From JAJEDW01 sp963555775 (GTDB taxonomy: Bacteria; Acidobacteriota; Terriglobia; 20CM-2-55-15): a stretch of 64,000 nucleotides of DNA. The notes beneath the pieces were generated by a model. That model worked only from the letters and a program-made list of their open reading frames with translations, was not told the DNA's origin and did not search any database. The stretch is taken from the NCBI GenBank assembly GCA_963555775.3, contig CAUVWY020000003.1, positions 495,572 to 559,571 of the forward strand, read 5' to 3'. The stretch's first letter is position 1; the number at the start of each line of letters is the position of its first letter. Made by a program: the position numbers and the translations under genes. Shown here piece by piece: positions 44,420-51,894 of this stretch.

Positions 44420-44915
44420 ATGATTCCAGGCGAATATCAGCTCCGGGACGAGCCGATTGAGGTCAATGCCGGGCGGGATACCGTTCGATTGGAGATCTCC
44501 AACTTGGGCGACCGACCCATTCAGGTCGGCTCCCACTGCCATTTCTTCGAATCAAATCGTTGGCTCGGGTTCGATCGTAAGGCAGCCTATGCAGCCTGTC
44601 GGACTAACACCAAATCGAAAATCTAAGTCATTCATATGACTGTGTTTACAGTTTCGAGCTGAAAAGGGCCGTCGTTGAAAACAAAGGACTTACGACGAAA
44701 GTCCGACAGGCTGCTATGGTATGCGCTTGAACATCCCGGCCGGAACTGCCGTTCGCTTCGAGCCGGGTGACACCCGTGAAGTGGAACTGGTTGCCCTGGG
44801 TGGCGACCGCGTCATGCACGGTATCAACGGTCTCGTGAACGGTAAGCTGGACGATGCCGAGGTAAAAAAGCGCGCCCTGAACTCGATCGCTTCGTTCGAA
44901 AGAAAACCGGAGTGA
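44420..44915 (+). pseudogene. ureB: Urease subunit beta, split by a 124-bp MITE
   Basis: The 5' part (44420-44590, 57 codons) encodes the UreB N terminus, starting MIPGEYQLRDEPIEVNAGR and reaching FDRKAAY. The reading then enters an inserted element and stops at 44626. The 3' part (44718-44915) continues exactly with GMRLNIPAGTAVRFEPGD and ends in SIASFERKPE. Removing 44591-44717 (element plus one TAT) restores a 122-residue UreB, the normal length. Beta is needed for urease assembly, so the operon is probably inactive in this genome unless a split protein works or excision occurs. The stop overlaps the ureC start. Confidence 0.93.
44591..44714. mobile_element. 124-bp MITE-like element inserted in ureB (copy 1)
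   Basis: The ends are perfect 15-bp inverted repeats GCAGCCTGTCGGACT (44591-44605, 44700-44714). A TAT flanks both sides (44588-44590, 44715-44717), consistent with a TA-type target duplication as for IS630/Tc1-like elements. The interior has no gene and contains a small palindrome AGTCAT-TC-ATATGACT. It is about 94% identical by eye to the copy at 56648-56771. Confidence 0.9.
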
Positions 44916-46615
44916 AGATCAACAGGACCAGTTACGCGGAGCACTTCGGACCGACTACGGGCGATCGTGTGCGGCTCGGAGACACCGACCTGTTCATCGA
45001 GGTCGAATCGGACCACACTGTCTACGGTGACGAAGTCAAGTTCGGCGGGGGTAAGGTCATCCGTGATGGAATGGGCCAGTCTCCGTCGGCGTCACGGGAG
45101 GACGGTGCCCCCGACCTGGTGATTACCAATGCCCTTGTTCTGGACCATACGGGTATCTTCAAAGCCGACATCGCAGTCCGCGAGGGCAGGATCTCCGCAA
45201 TCGGCAAGGCCGGCAACCCCGACATCATGGATGGCGTGACTCAAGGGATGCTGATCAGCGCATCCACGGATATTCTTGCCGGTGAGGGGCGCATCGTCAC
45301 GGCCGGCGGTGTCGACACTCACATCCATTTTATATCGCCCAATCAGATTCCCGAGGCGTTCTATTCCGGCGTCACGACCTTGATCGGCGGCGGTACTGGG
45401 CCCTCGACCGGTACGAAAGCGACGACCTGCACGCCTGGCCCATGGAATATAAGGCGCATGTATGAGGCATCGGAGTCGTTCCCTCTGAATTTTGGTTTTC
45501 TCGGAAAGGGGAATTCTTCGATGTCTGCAGCTCTGGAAGAACAGGTCCGAGCCGGCGCTCTTGGCCTGAAGCTCCACGAAGACTGGGGAACGACGCCAGC
45601 GGCGATCGATCAGTGTCTTACCGTCGCGGACCGCTTTGACGTCCAGGTCGCGATCCACACCGACACGCTCAACGAAGCCGGATTCCTCGAGGACACGATC
45701 GCGGCGTTCAAAGGCAGGACGATCCACACCTACCATACTGAAGGGGCCGGCGGCGGCCATGCGCCCGACATCATTCGTCTGTGTGGCGAATCAAATGTCT
45801 TGCCGTCGTCGACAAATCCCACGATGCCGTTCACGCGCAACACTATGGACGAGCACCTGGACATGCTGATGGTGTGCCATCATCTGTCGGCATCGATCCC
45901 CGAAGACGTTGCTTTTGCCGACTCCCGGATTCGCGCCGAAACCATCGCCGCCGAAGACATCCTGCACGACATGGGCGCTTTCAGCATAATGGCTTCCGAC
46001 TCTCAGGCCATGGGCCGGATCGGCGAAGTCGTCTGTCGAACGTGGCAGACCGCCGACAAGATGAAGAAGCAACGCGGCCGTGTCGACGAGACCGGCGACA
46101 ACGACAACGTCCGGGCCAAGCGCTACATATCGAAGTACACGATCAACCCGGCGATCGCACATGGCATTGCCGGAACGGTTGGATCGGTCGAGGTTGGCAA
46201 GATGGCAGATCTGGTTCTGTGGAAGCCGGCATTCTTCGGCGTGAAGCCGGAGGTCATCGTGAAGGGAGGGTTCATCGCAGGATCAGTTATGGGGGACGCG
46301 AACGCATCGATCCCCACGCCGCAGCCCTACGTCTACCGGCCGATGTTCGGCCATTACGGCCAGGCCCTCGATTCGACTTCGGTGCACTTTGTTTCACGGG
46401 CCGGCGTGGAGACCGACGCGCTCCGCGGCCTGCGACGTAGACTCGATCCCGTGAGCGGCTGCCGCACACTCAGCAAGATGGATCTCAAGTGGAACGATGC
46501 GCTACCCGAGATCGAGGTCAACCCCGAGACCTACGAAGTGCGCGCCAACGGGGAGTTGCTGACTTGCGACCCTGCGGAAATACTTCCCTTGGCGCAGCGG
46601 TACTTTCTCTTCTGA
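44912..46615 (+). CDS. ureC: Urease subunit alpha (catalytic)
   Basis: This 567-residue subunit carries the dinickel site, and all catalytic residues are present: HIH at 137-139, the carbamylated Lys K220 in GLKLHEDWG with H222, H249 and H275, the flap C322-H323 in VCHHL, and D363 in MASDSQAMGR. The enzyme hydrolyses urea to ammonia and carbamate in the cytosol. The GTG start overlaps the ureB stop. The sequence is intact although its beta partner is broken, so the loss looks recent. Confidence 0.97.
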   Translation: MKINRTSYAEHFGPTTGDRVRLGDTDLFIEVESDHTVYGDEVKFGGGKVIRDGMGQSPSASREDGAPDLVITNALVLDHTGIFKADIAVREGRISAIGKAGNPDIMDGVTQGMLISASTDILAGEGRIVTAGGVDTHIHFISPNQIPEAFYSGVTTLIGGGTGPSTGTKATTCTPGPWNIRRMYEASESFPLNFGFLGKGNSSMSAALEEQVRAGALGLKLHEDWGTTPAAIDQCLTVADRFDVQVAIHTDTLNEAGFLEDTIAAFKGRTIHTYHTEGAGGGHAPDIIRLCGESNVLPSSTNPTMPFTRNTMDEHLDMLMVCHHLSASIPEDVAFADSRIRAETIAAEDILHDMGAFSIMASDSQAMGRIGEVVCRTWQTADKMKKQRGRVDETGDNDNVRAKRYISKYTINPAIAHGIAGTVGSVEVGKMADLVLWKPAFFGVKPEVIVKGGFIAGSVMGDANASIPTPQPYVYRPMFGHYGQALDSTSVHFVSRAGVETDALRGLRRRLDPVSGCRTLSKMDLKWNDALPEIEVNPETYEVRANGELLTCDPAEILPLAQRYFLF

Positions 46616-46616
46616 G

Positions 46617-47075
46617 ATGACGGTGATTGAACAGGTGGCGCGTGAGGACGTGCTTCAGCGAGAGCTGGTTGATTACCGTTGGACTACGATCACGCTCCCA
46701 ATCGAAGACCGTCAGAAGACCCACGGGCGACGACGATCCGACGATGGGCACGAGTTCGCGATCTCGCTCGAGCCTGGTCTGACGCTTGCCGACGGGGACT
46801 GTCTGCTCCTGGATGAAGAGCAGATTGTCGTAGTCGTACGGGAAGCCGCTGAAGCGGTGTATGTCGTTCGGCCGCGGACCGAACAGGAGTGGGCATACTA
46901 CGCTTACCAGATCGGCAATCGGCATCAGAAACTGATGGTCGGCGACCAGGAACTGGTGTGTTTGCAGGATCCTGCCGTCCGGAGTCTGTTTGAACAGCTG
47001 CACGTGAAATACACAGAGGACAGGCGGCCTTTTACGCCAGCGACAGTGGCGTCGTCATTACCTCACAGCCATTGA
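46617..47075 (+). CDS. ureE: Urease accessory protein UreE
   Basis: UreE is the nickel metallochaperone that delivers Ni to the UreDFG-apoprotein complex. The 152-residue protein has the N-terminal beta domain (DYRWTTITLPIEDRQKTHGRR) and the metal-binding GNRH motif near residue 101. The C terminus is short, ending LPHSH, and lacks the long His-rich tail of some homologues. Its last codons and stop lie in a 48-bp perfect palindrome (47056-47103). Confidence 0.92.
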   Translation: MTVIEQVAREDVLQRELVDYRWTTITLPIEDRQKTHGRRRSDDGHEFAISLEPGLTLADGDCLLLDEEQIVVVVREAAEAVYVVRPRTEQEWAYYAYQIGNRHQKLMVGDQELVCLQDPAVRSLFEQLHVKYTEDRRPFTPATVASSLPHSH

Positions 47076-47103
47076 CCGCGCGGTCAATGGCTGTGAGGTA
47101 ATG
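47056..47103. repeat. 48-bp perfect palindrome at the ureE stop codon
   Basis: The two 24-base halves are exact reverse complements, with centre GCGC, starting CATTACCTCACAGCCATTGA. The left half encodes the last UreE codons and stop. The transcript would form a very long hairpin without a real loop. No U-run follows. It could be a transcription or RNA-stability element, a recombination scar, or an assembly artefact. Confidence 0.9.
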
Positions 47104-47137
47104 GGTTACCAATGACTAGTAAGAGGGGGGGGCACGC

Positions 47138-47824
47138 GTGGATTCAATTCAGATCTTACAAATCCTTCAGTTGACCGACGGGCTTTTTCCGATCGGAGCG
47201 TTTGCGTTTTCCGATGGACTGGAGACGGCCGTTCAACGGGATGAGGTTGTAGATGCGGATGACGTTCGCGTCTGGTTGAAGCATTACGTTGACGCGGTGT
47301 TCGCGAAGTCCGAAGGGCCGGCGCTCTTGCAGGCCATGGGCGCTTTTCCCAGCGACTGGCAACGGCTCGAACGTCTGGATCGCGAATTGACCGCGTTGAG
47401 ACCCTCTTTGGAAACGCGTGCGAGCAGCCGTTCAATAGGACTGCGCCTTTTGAAAACGTGCAGTGCACTCTATCCCGGTCGAGACCTGGAAAACCTGCTC
47501 GAGCGAGTAGAATCTGACCAGTGTCACGGCAACGTTGCAATCGTCCATGGTGCTGTGTTCCGTGCCCTGGGTATCAGCGAGAGGGAAGCACTCCTGGCTT
47601 TTGCCTATTCGCGGTTGTCGGGTACCACGTCGGCAGCGTTGAGGCTGGCGTCGGTCGGGCAGCAAGGGATGCAGTACGTGCTGAGGGATGCGCTGGCTCG
47701 TGTTCCCGAAGTCGTCACCGACATCCTCGAAAGGCCTGCACAACGTTTCACATCGTTTGTCCCCATGTTGGACGTCTGCCAGATGGAGCACCGGCATCTC
47801 TACAGCCGGTTGTTCCGGTCCTGA
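47138..47824 (+). CDS. ureF: Urease accessory protein UreF
   Basis: UreF recruits UreG to UreD and the apo-urease during nickel insertion. The GTG start gives 228 residues, all-helical by appearance. Family landmarks are LQLTDGLFPIGAFAFSDGLE near the N terminus, the GRDLENLL-containing middle, and the C-terminal FTSFVPMLDVCQMEHRHLYS. It lies 62 bases after ureE, with the right arm of the 48-bp palindrome in that gap. Confidence 0.92.
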   Translation: MDSIQILQILQLTDGLFPIGAFAFSDGLETAVQRDEVVDADDVRVWLKHYVDAVFAKSEGPALLQAMGAFPSDWQRLERLDRELTALRPSLETRASSRSIGLRLLKTCSALYPGRDLENLLERVESDQCHGNVAIVHGAVFRALGISEREALLAFAYSRLSGTTSAALRLASVGQQGMQYVLRDALARVPEVVTDILERPAQRFTSFVPMLDVCQMEHRHLYSRLFRS

Positions 47825-47843
47825 AAATCGGATTGGTATTGGA

Positions 47844-48476
47844 ATGCGAAAGCCTGTTCGTATAGGAATTGGGGGGCCGGTTGGGTCGGGAAAGACGACC
47901 CTGTTGGACTGCCTGTGCAAGGAGATGCGCGACGCCTACCGCCTCGGAGTCATCACGAATGACATCTTTACTCGCGAAGACATGGAATTCCTCGTTCGTA
48001 GCGAAGCCTTGACACCGGATCGACTCATGGCGGTCGAGACCGGTGGATGCCCGCACACGGCAATCCGAGAGGACGCATCGTCGAACTTCGAGGCGATCGA
48101 AAAGATGGTCGCACGGTTTCCCGACCTTGAGATTCTCTTCCTGGAGAGCGGTGGCGACAACCTCGCGGCGAGCTTCTCGCCGGAGTTGGTCGATGCCTCA
48201 ATCTATGTGATCGACGTATCGGGTGGCGACAAGATTCCACGGAAAGGCGGCCCGAGCATCACGCGCTCCGATCTCCTGATTATCAACAAAATCGATCTGG
48301 CAGCGTATGTAGGCGCAGATCTTGGCGTCATGGATCGGGACTCCCGCAAGATGCGTGGAGATCGCCCATTCGTCTTCACAAATCTGAAGACACAAGAAGG
48401 AGTCGAGGGCGTTGTGTCCTGGATTCGGCGCGAATTCCTTTTCGAAGATGTCGAACTTCCCCCTTCCATTTGCTGA
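47844..48476 (+). CDS. ureG: Urease accessory GTPase UreG
   Basis: UreG is the SIMIBI-class GTPase that couples GTP hydrolysis to nickel delivery. The ATG at 47844 gives 210 residues. The P loop GIGGPVGSGKTTLLD is at residues 8-22. The nickel/zinc-binding CPH motif is in ETGGCPHTAIREDASSN near residue 67. The Mg/GTP-binding ESGGDN and the base-specificity NKIDLA follow. It overlaps ureD by 29 bases. Confidence 0.97.
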   Translation: MRKPVRIGIGGPVGSGKTTLLDCLCKEMRDAYRLGVITNDIFTREDMEFLVRSEALTPDRLMAVETGGCPHTAIREDASSNFEAIEKMVARFPDLEILFLESGGDNLAASFSPELVDASIYVIDVSGGDKIPRKGGPSITRSDLLIINKIDLAAYVGADLGVMDRDSRKMRGDRPFVFTNLKTQEGVEGVVSWIRREFLFEDVELPPSIC

Positions 48477-49338
48477 ACCCGAAACGAGCGTCAGCCCGCT
48501 ACCCGTCCGAGAAGTTGGGCGTTTCGGACGTCTCGACCTCTGCTTCAACGCCCGACGTGGCCGTACCGTCCTGGGCCGCCAGTATCATGAAGTCCCGTTC
48601 AAGGTGACCCGGGTGCATTATTCTCGCGCCTCCTCGCTGGACCGAGTGATCCTGATGCACTCAACGGCCGGCCTGTTCGGAGGCGATCGGTTGGAGGCAC
48701 GGATTCGCGTCGAGACTGGTGCCCAGGCGCTGGTCACCTCACAGTCTGCGACGAAGATCCATCCTTCCGGTATCGCGGCTGCATGCCAGTCGCTTCGAAT
48801 CGAAGTTGAGACGGGAGGCGAGTGGCATTACTACGTCGATCCAGTTATTCCGTTTGCCAACAGCCGGCTCTGGCAGGACATCCGGATCGAACTGGGCTCT
48901 GGCGCCCGTTTCTATTATTGGGACGGCCTGATGGCCGGCCGTGTCCGCAGAGGGGAGAGCTGGCGCTTCGACGAACTGCGCTCAGAGACCACCGTGTTGA
49001 TAGATGCTGAACTCGCCTATCTTGACCGGTTTGAGCTGCGTCCCGCCGAACAGTCGCCAACGAGACGATGGGCGATGGATCGGTACGGGTACCTGGCGAC
49101 CGTGATCGCATACGATCCAACCATCAACGAGAAGAACGTCGAGTCCATCCGTTCCGACATCGCCTCCATAGACGAAGGCTTCGCAGTTGGCCTTGACGTA
49201 CCGTTCGATCAGCTCATGGTCGGTCGTCTTCTCGCAAAGAATGGGTCCAGCTTCCGAAAAGCTCGAGACAGCTACGAGAGGACAGTCTTGGAGCGCCTGG
49301 CCGGTCAGCGTGCTTCTGCTGGTATTTGCGCTCCATGA
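48448..49338 (+). CDS. ureD: Urease accessory protein UreD/UreH
   Basis: UreD scaffolds the UreFG complex on apo-urease and carries the nickel tunnel. The start at 48448 lies inside ureG and gives 296 residues. The beta-rich sequence has family segments such as GRLDLCFNARRGRTVLGRQY, HSTAGLFGGDRLEARI, VTSQSATKIHPSG near residue 100, and FYYWDGLMAGRVRRGESW. It closes the operon ureA-B-C-E-F-G-D, so every maturation gene is intact while ureB is not. Confidence 0.92.
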   Translation: MSNFPLPFAEPETSVSPLPVREVGRFGRLDLCFNARRGRTVLGRQYHEVPFKVTRVHYSRASSLDRVILMHSTAGLFGGDRLEARIRVETGAQALVTSQSATKIHPSGIAAACQSLRIEVETGGEWHYYVDPVIPFANSRLWQDIRIELGSGARFYYWDGLMAGRVRRGESWRFDELRSETTVLIDAELAYLDRFELRPAEQSPTRRWAMDRYGYLATVIAYDPTINEKNVESIRSDIASIDEGFAVGLDVPFDQLMVGRLLAKNGSSFRKARDSYERTVLERLAGQRASAGICAP

Positions 49339-49374
49339 GCGCGCTTGTGCTACCGACAAAGCGAGTGAAAATTG

Positions 49375-49403
49375 TTGACAGGCTTGTATACCTTGTCTAA
49401 ATG
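49375..49403 (+). promoter_or_regulatory. Sigma-70-type promoter upstream of the S9 peptidase
   Basis: TTGACA (49375-49380) and TAAATG (49398-49403) are separated by 17 bases and lie about 50 bases before the start codon of the peptidase. The perfect -35 box and spacing support it. Confidence 0.6.
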
Positions 49404-49451
49404 TGATCTAGCTCAATTTAGGCTTGTTGCTCAGGAGAGAAGGATGTACAC

Positions 49452-51359
49452 ATGATTTTCCTGCTGTGTCTGATTTTGTTGTTTCCGGTGTCGTTGTTTG
49501 GCCAGTTGAGTTATAGCCAAACTCGTCAGGTTCGTCAGGTCGGTGCTCCTGTTTACGCGCCCGACGGAACTCGCGTTACATTTACTTTAGATGAAGACAT
49601 CTGGTTGTTGGATGTGCGATCGGGAGAAGTCAGTCAGTTGACGAATGCCCCAGGTCAAGATAGCTCACCGGCTTGGTCTCCAGACGGCCAGCGGCTCGCG
49701 TTTGTTTCTGACCGGTCCGGTCGGTCACAGATCCACGTAACGTCTTTTGATGGGGCCGATCCAGCGCAGCTGACGAACAACGGGACTGGCGTTCGATCGA
49801 TCCAATGGTCGCCCGACGGCGAGAATATCGCCTATCTGGCGACGGACCAACCGGCTGGAGGCGGAGGGCCGAGACAGAGCGACGACCCAGTGGTGATTGT
49901 TGGACCCTCGGTGTTCACTCCGACGGTTTCGTTTACCAGGTTGTGGGTCCAGGATTCAGACGGCGAGACCCCGGCCCGAGTCGTCTCACCTGCCGGATAC
50001 GATGTTTCCGATTGGACGTGGCTTACGGATTCGCAAGGCGTCATCGTTGGAGCGACGAATGAACCTGGCGTCGAGGCGTACACAGATCGCATCTTTTCGC
50101 TGTCGGCTTCGGGCGGAGAGTTCACGGAAATCTTGGCACCGAAAGGACCCTTTAGCGGCCTGTCGGTCTCGCCGGATGGAAAGATCCTCGCTTTCGTGGG
50201 ATCGCGAGTGGACGGTCCGAGACCGCACGACCTCTACATCGTTGCCCTTGAAGGCGGCGATGCAGAGAATTTGACGGCTACTTCTATCGACCGTCCGGTC
50301 ACTCAGTACGTATGGAAAGACAACAACACTTTCGAGGCGCTGGTTGAGACCGGGTTTCGAAACAGACTATACGCGGTGACGACCAGCGGGAGTGCGACGC
50401 CCTTGGTGGACCATGCTGTCGGTCCGTCGACTTTCAGTCCAGCGCGGGACGGGTCAATCGCGTATGTCGGCGAGACGGCTACTCAGATGCCGGAACTGTA
50501 TCTGGCGGATACAGGTGGTACGGCGCGGCAGGTCACACGGTTCAACGACGAGTGGAACCAGATCTCTCTTGGTAGTACTGAGTTTATTAGGTACGAGAGT
50601 TCCGACGGGGTCGAGATCGAAGGGCTGTTGTTGGTGCCTCCTCAGTACAGGGCCGGTACGAGACTGCCGACGATCATGATGTTTCACGGCGGGCCGATCG
50701 GCAGATGGGCGGATCGCTTTGACGGCCTAGGTCAGATGCTGGCGACTCGGGGATATGCCGTGTTCTACCCCAACATCCGGGGTTCGACGGGATACGGTCA
50801 CAATATGATCGACTTGATTCGATCCAGACGCCTTGGCGGTGAAGGCTGGGGCGAAGGCACCATCAAAGACGTGATGGCAGGCGCGGACATGTTGATCGAG
50901 CGTGGCATCGCGGATCCCGACAGGATGGCGGTCGGCGGTTGGTCGTATGGGGGATATATGGCGCTGTGGTCCGTGACGCAGACGAACCGATTCAAGGCGG
51001 CATACGCCGGCGCGCCAGTCAGCAACATCGCAAGCGAGTTTGGAACCGAAAACAGCAGACTGGCGACGGAAGACACTTGGAATCTTGGAACGCCTTACGA
51101 GGATCCGGAAGAGTATATGAGGAACTCTCCGGTCACATATGTGAGGAACGTAAAAACCCCGGTCTTGTTGCTTCAGGCTGAGGACGATACGTCCGTTCCA
51201 TTGGGGCAATCTCAGGAGATGTACCGAGGTCTGAGGCGATACGGAGTGAAGACGGAGTTTGTCTTGTATCCGGGGGCCGGCCACTCGTTGAGCCTTGAGA
51301 AACACAACCGTGACCGCGCCGAGCGAGTGATCCGGTGGTACGACGAACATCTCAAGTAG
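49452..51359 (+). CDS. Exported S9-family (prolyl-oligopeptidase-like) serine peptidase
   Basis: This 635-residue protein has a short signal peptide (FLLCLILLFPVSLFGQ). About 350 residues of TolB/WD40-like beta-propeller repeats follow (DSSPAWSPDGQRLAFVSD, LSVSPDGKILAFVGS). An alpha/beta hydrolase domain from about residue 380 carries the catalytic Ser498 in GGWSYGGYMA, an Asp near 578 in QAEDDTSVPLG and His611 in GAGHSL. It resembles dipeptidyl/acylaminoacyl peptidases (S9C), probably degrading peptides in the periplasm. It lies upstream of the TonB receptor on the same strand but has its own promoter. Confidence 0.92.
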   Translation: MIFLLCLILLFPVSLFGQLSYSQTRQVRQVGAPVYAPDGTRVTFTLDEDIWLLDVRSGEVSQLTNAPGQDSSPAWSPDGQRLAFVSDRSGRSQIHVTSFDGADPAQLTNNGTGVRSIQWSPDGENIAYLATDQPAGGGGPRQSDDPVVIVGPSVFTPTVSFTRLWVQDSDGETPARVVSPAGYDVSDWTWLTDSQGVIVGATNEPGVEAYTDRIFSLSASGGEFTEILAPKGPFSGLSVSPDGKILAFVGSRVDGPRPHDLYIVALEGGDAENLTATSIDRPVTQYVWKDNNTFEALVETGFRNRLYAVTTSGSATPLVDHAVGPSTFSPARDGSIAYVGETATQMPELYLADTGGTARQVTRFNDEWNQISLGSTEFIRYESSDGVEIEGLLLVPPQYRAGTRLPTIMMFHGGPIGRWADRFDGLGQMLATRGYAVFYPNIRGSTGYGHNMIDLIRSRRLGGEGWGEGTIKDVMAGADMLIERGIADPDRMAVGGWSYGGYMALWSVTQTNRFKAAYAGAPVSNIASEFGTENSRLATEDTWNLGTPYEDPEEYMRNSPVTYVRNVKTPVLLLQAEDDTSVPLGQSQEMYRGLRRYGVKTEFVLYPGAGHSLSLEKHNRDRAERVIRWYDEHLK

Positions 51360-51894
51360 ATTTCAACAAGGGATGAAGGGACCGAGCGCTCTTCGCAATC
51401 AAAAGACCGGGCGTCACCGAACAGATCGAGGCAGCCGCAAAAGACAGCGCCGTGTGAGCGCCATGTGCAGGATTACACTGGGCATCCGAGTGATCAGTAG
51501 TCTGCACTGTATGCTGGTTTCCGCTGTGCACGGCTTTTTAGGCACTCTGTGCAAACCGCGTCGGATCCCTGCGTTGCGTCTCGAAACCGTTAAATTGTCG
51601 ATCTGAAGCCACAATTCTCTCTCACCCGCCGCCCAGCCGTCACAGGTAAAAACGGCTGACAACATTGTTGACAACATTATAGAAATCATCTAATCTGCAC
51701 AACCGAAAGCTTTTTGGACAGATCTGCAGCCGTCGGCAGCACGCGCGTTCTATGTTCGTGTGTACTGGTGATATCGGGACTCCTTGTTGTCCCTACGCAC
51801 CGCAAGTCGTCGTGCAGGGTAGCGGCTAGCTGGAGTCGCAACTCAGGACGGTTTCGAACGGGTGGAAAAGAGTAGAATCTCAAGGAGGGGAACA
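51360..51894. other. Long non-coding stretch upstream of the TonB receptor
   Basis: No gene is supported in these 535 bases. The only clear signals are a promoter-like pair (51668-51696), a direct TTGACAACATT-type repeat just before it (51655-51678) and the AAGGAGGGG ribosome-binding site of the receptor gene. Confidence 0.5.
51668..51696 (+). promoter_or_regulatory. Sigma-70-type promoter for the TonB-dependent receptor gene
   Basis: TTGACA (51668-51673) and TAATCT (51691-51696) are 17 bases apart. A second possible pair, CTGACA (51656-51661) with TATAGA (51678-51683), overlaps. Either leaves a 5' leader of about 190 bases. Confidence 0.5.

Noticed and set aside
44721..44915. The 64-codon frame starting MRLNIPAG as a separate small gene
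   Set aside because: It is the 3' half of ureB left by the MITE insertion, with no ribosome-binding site of its own.
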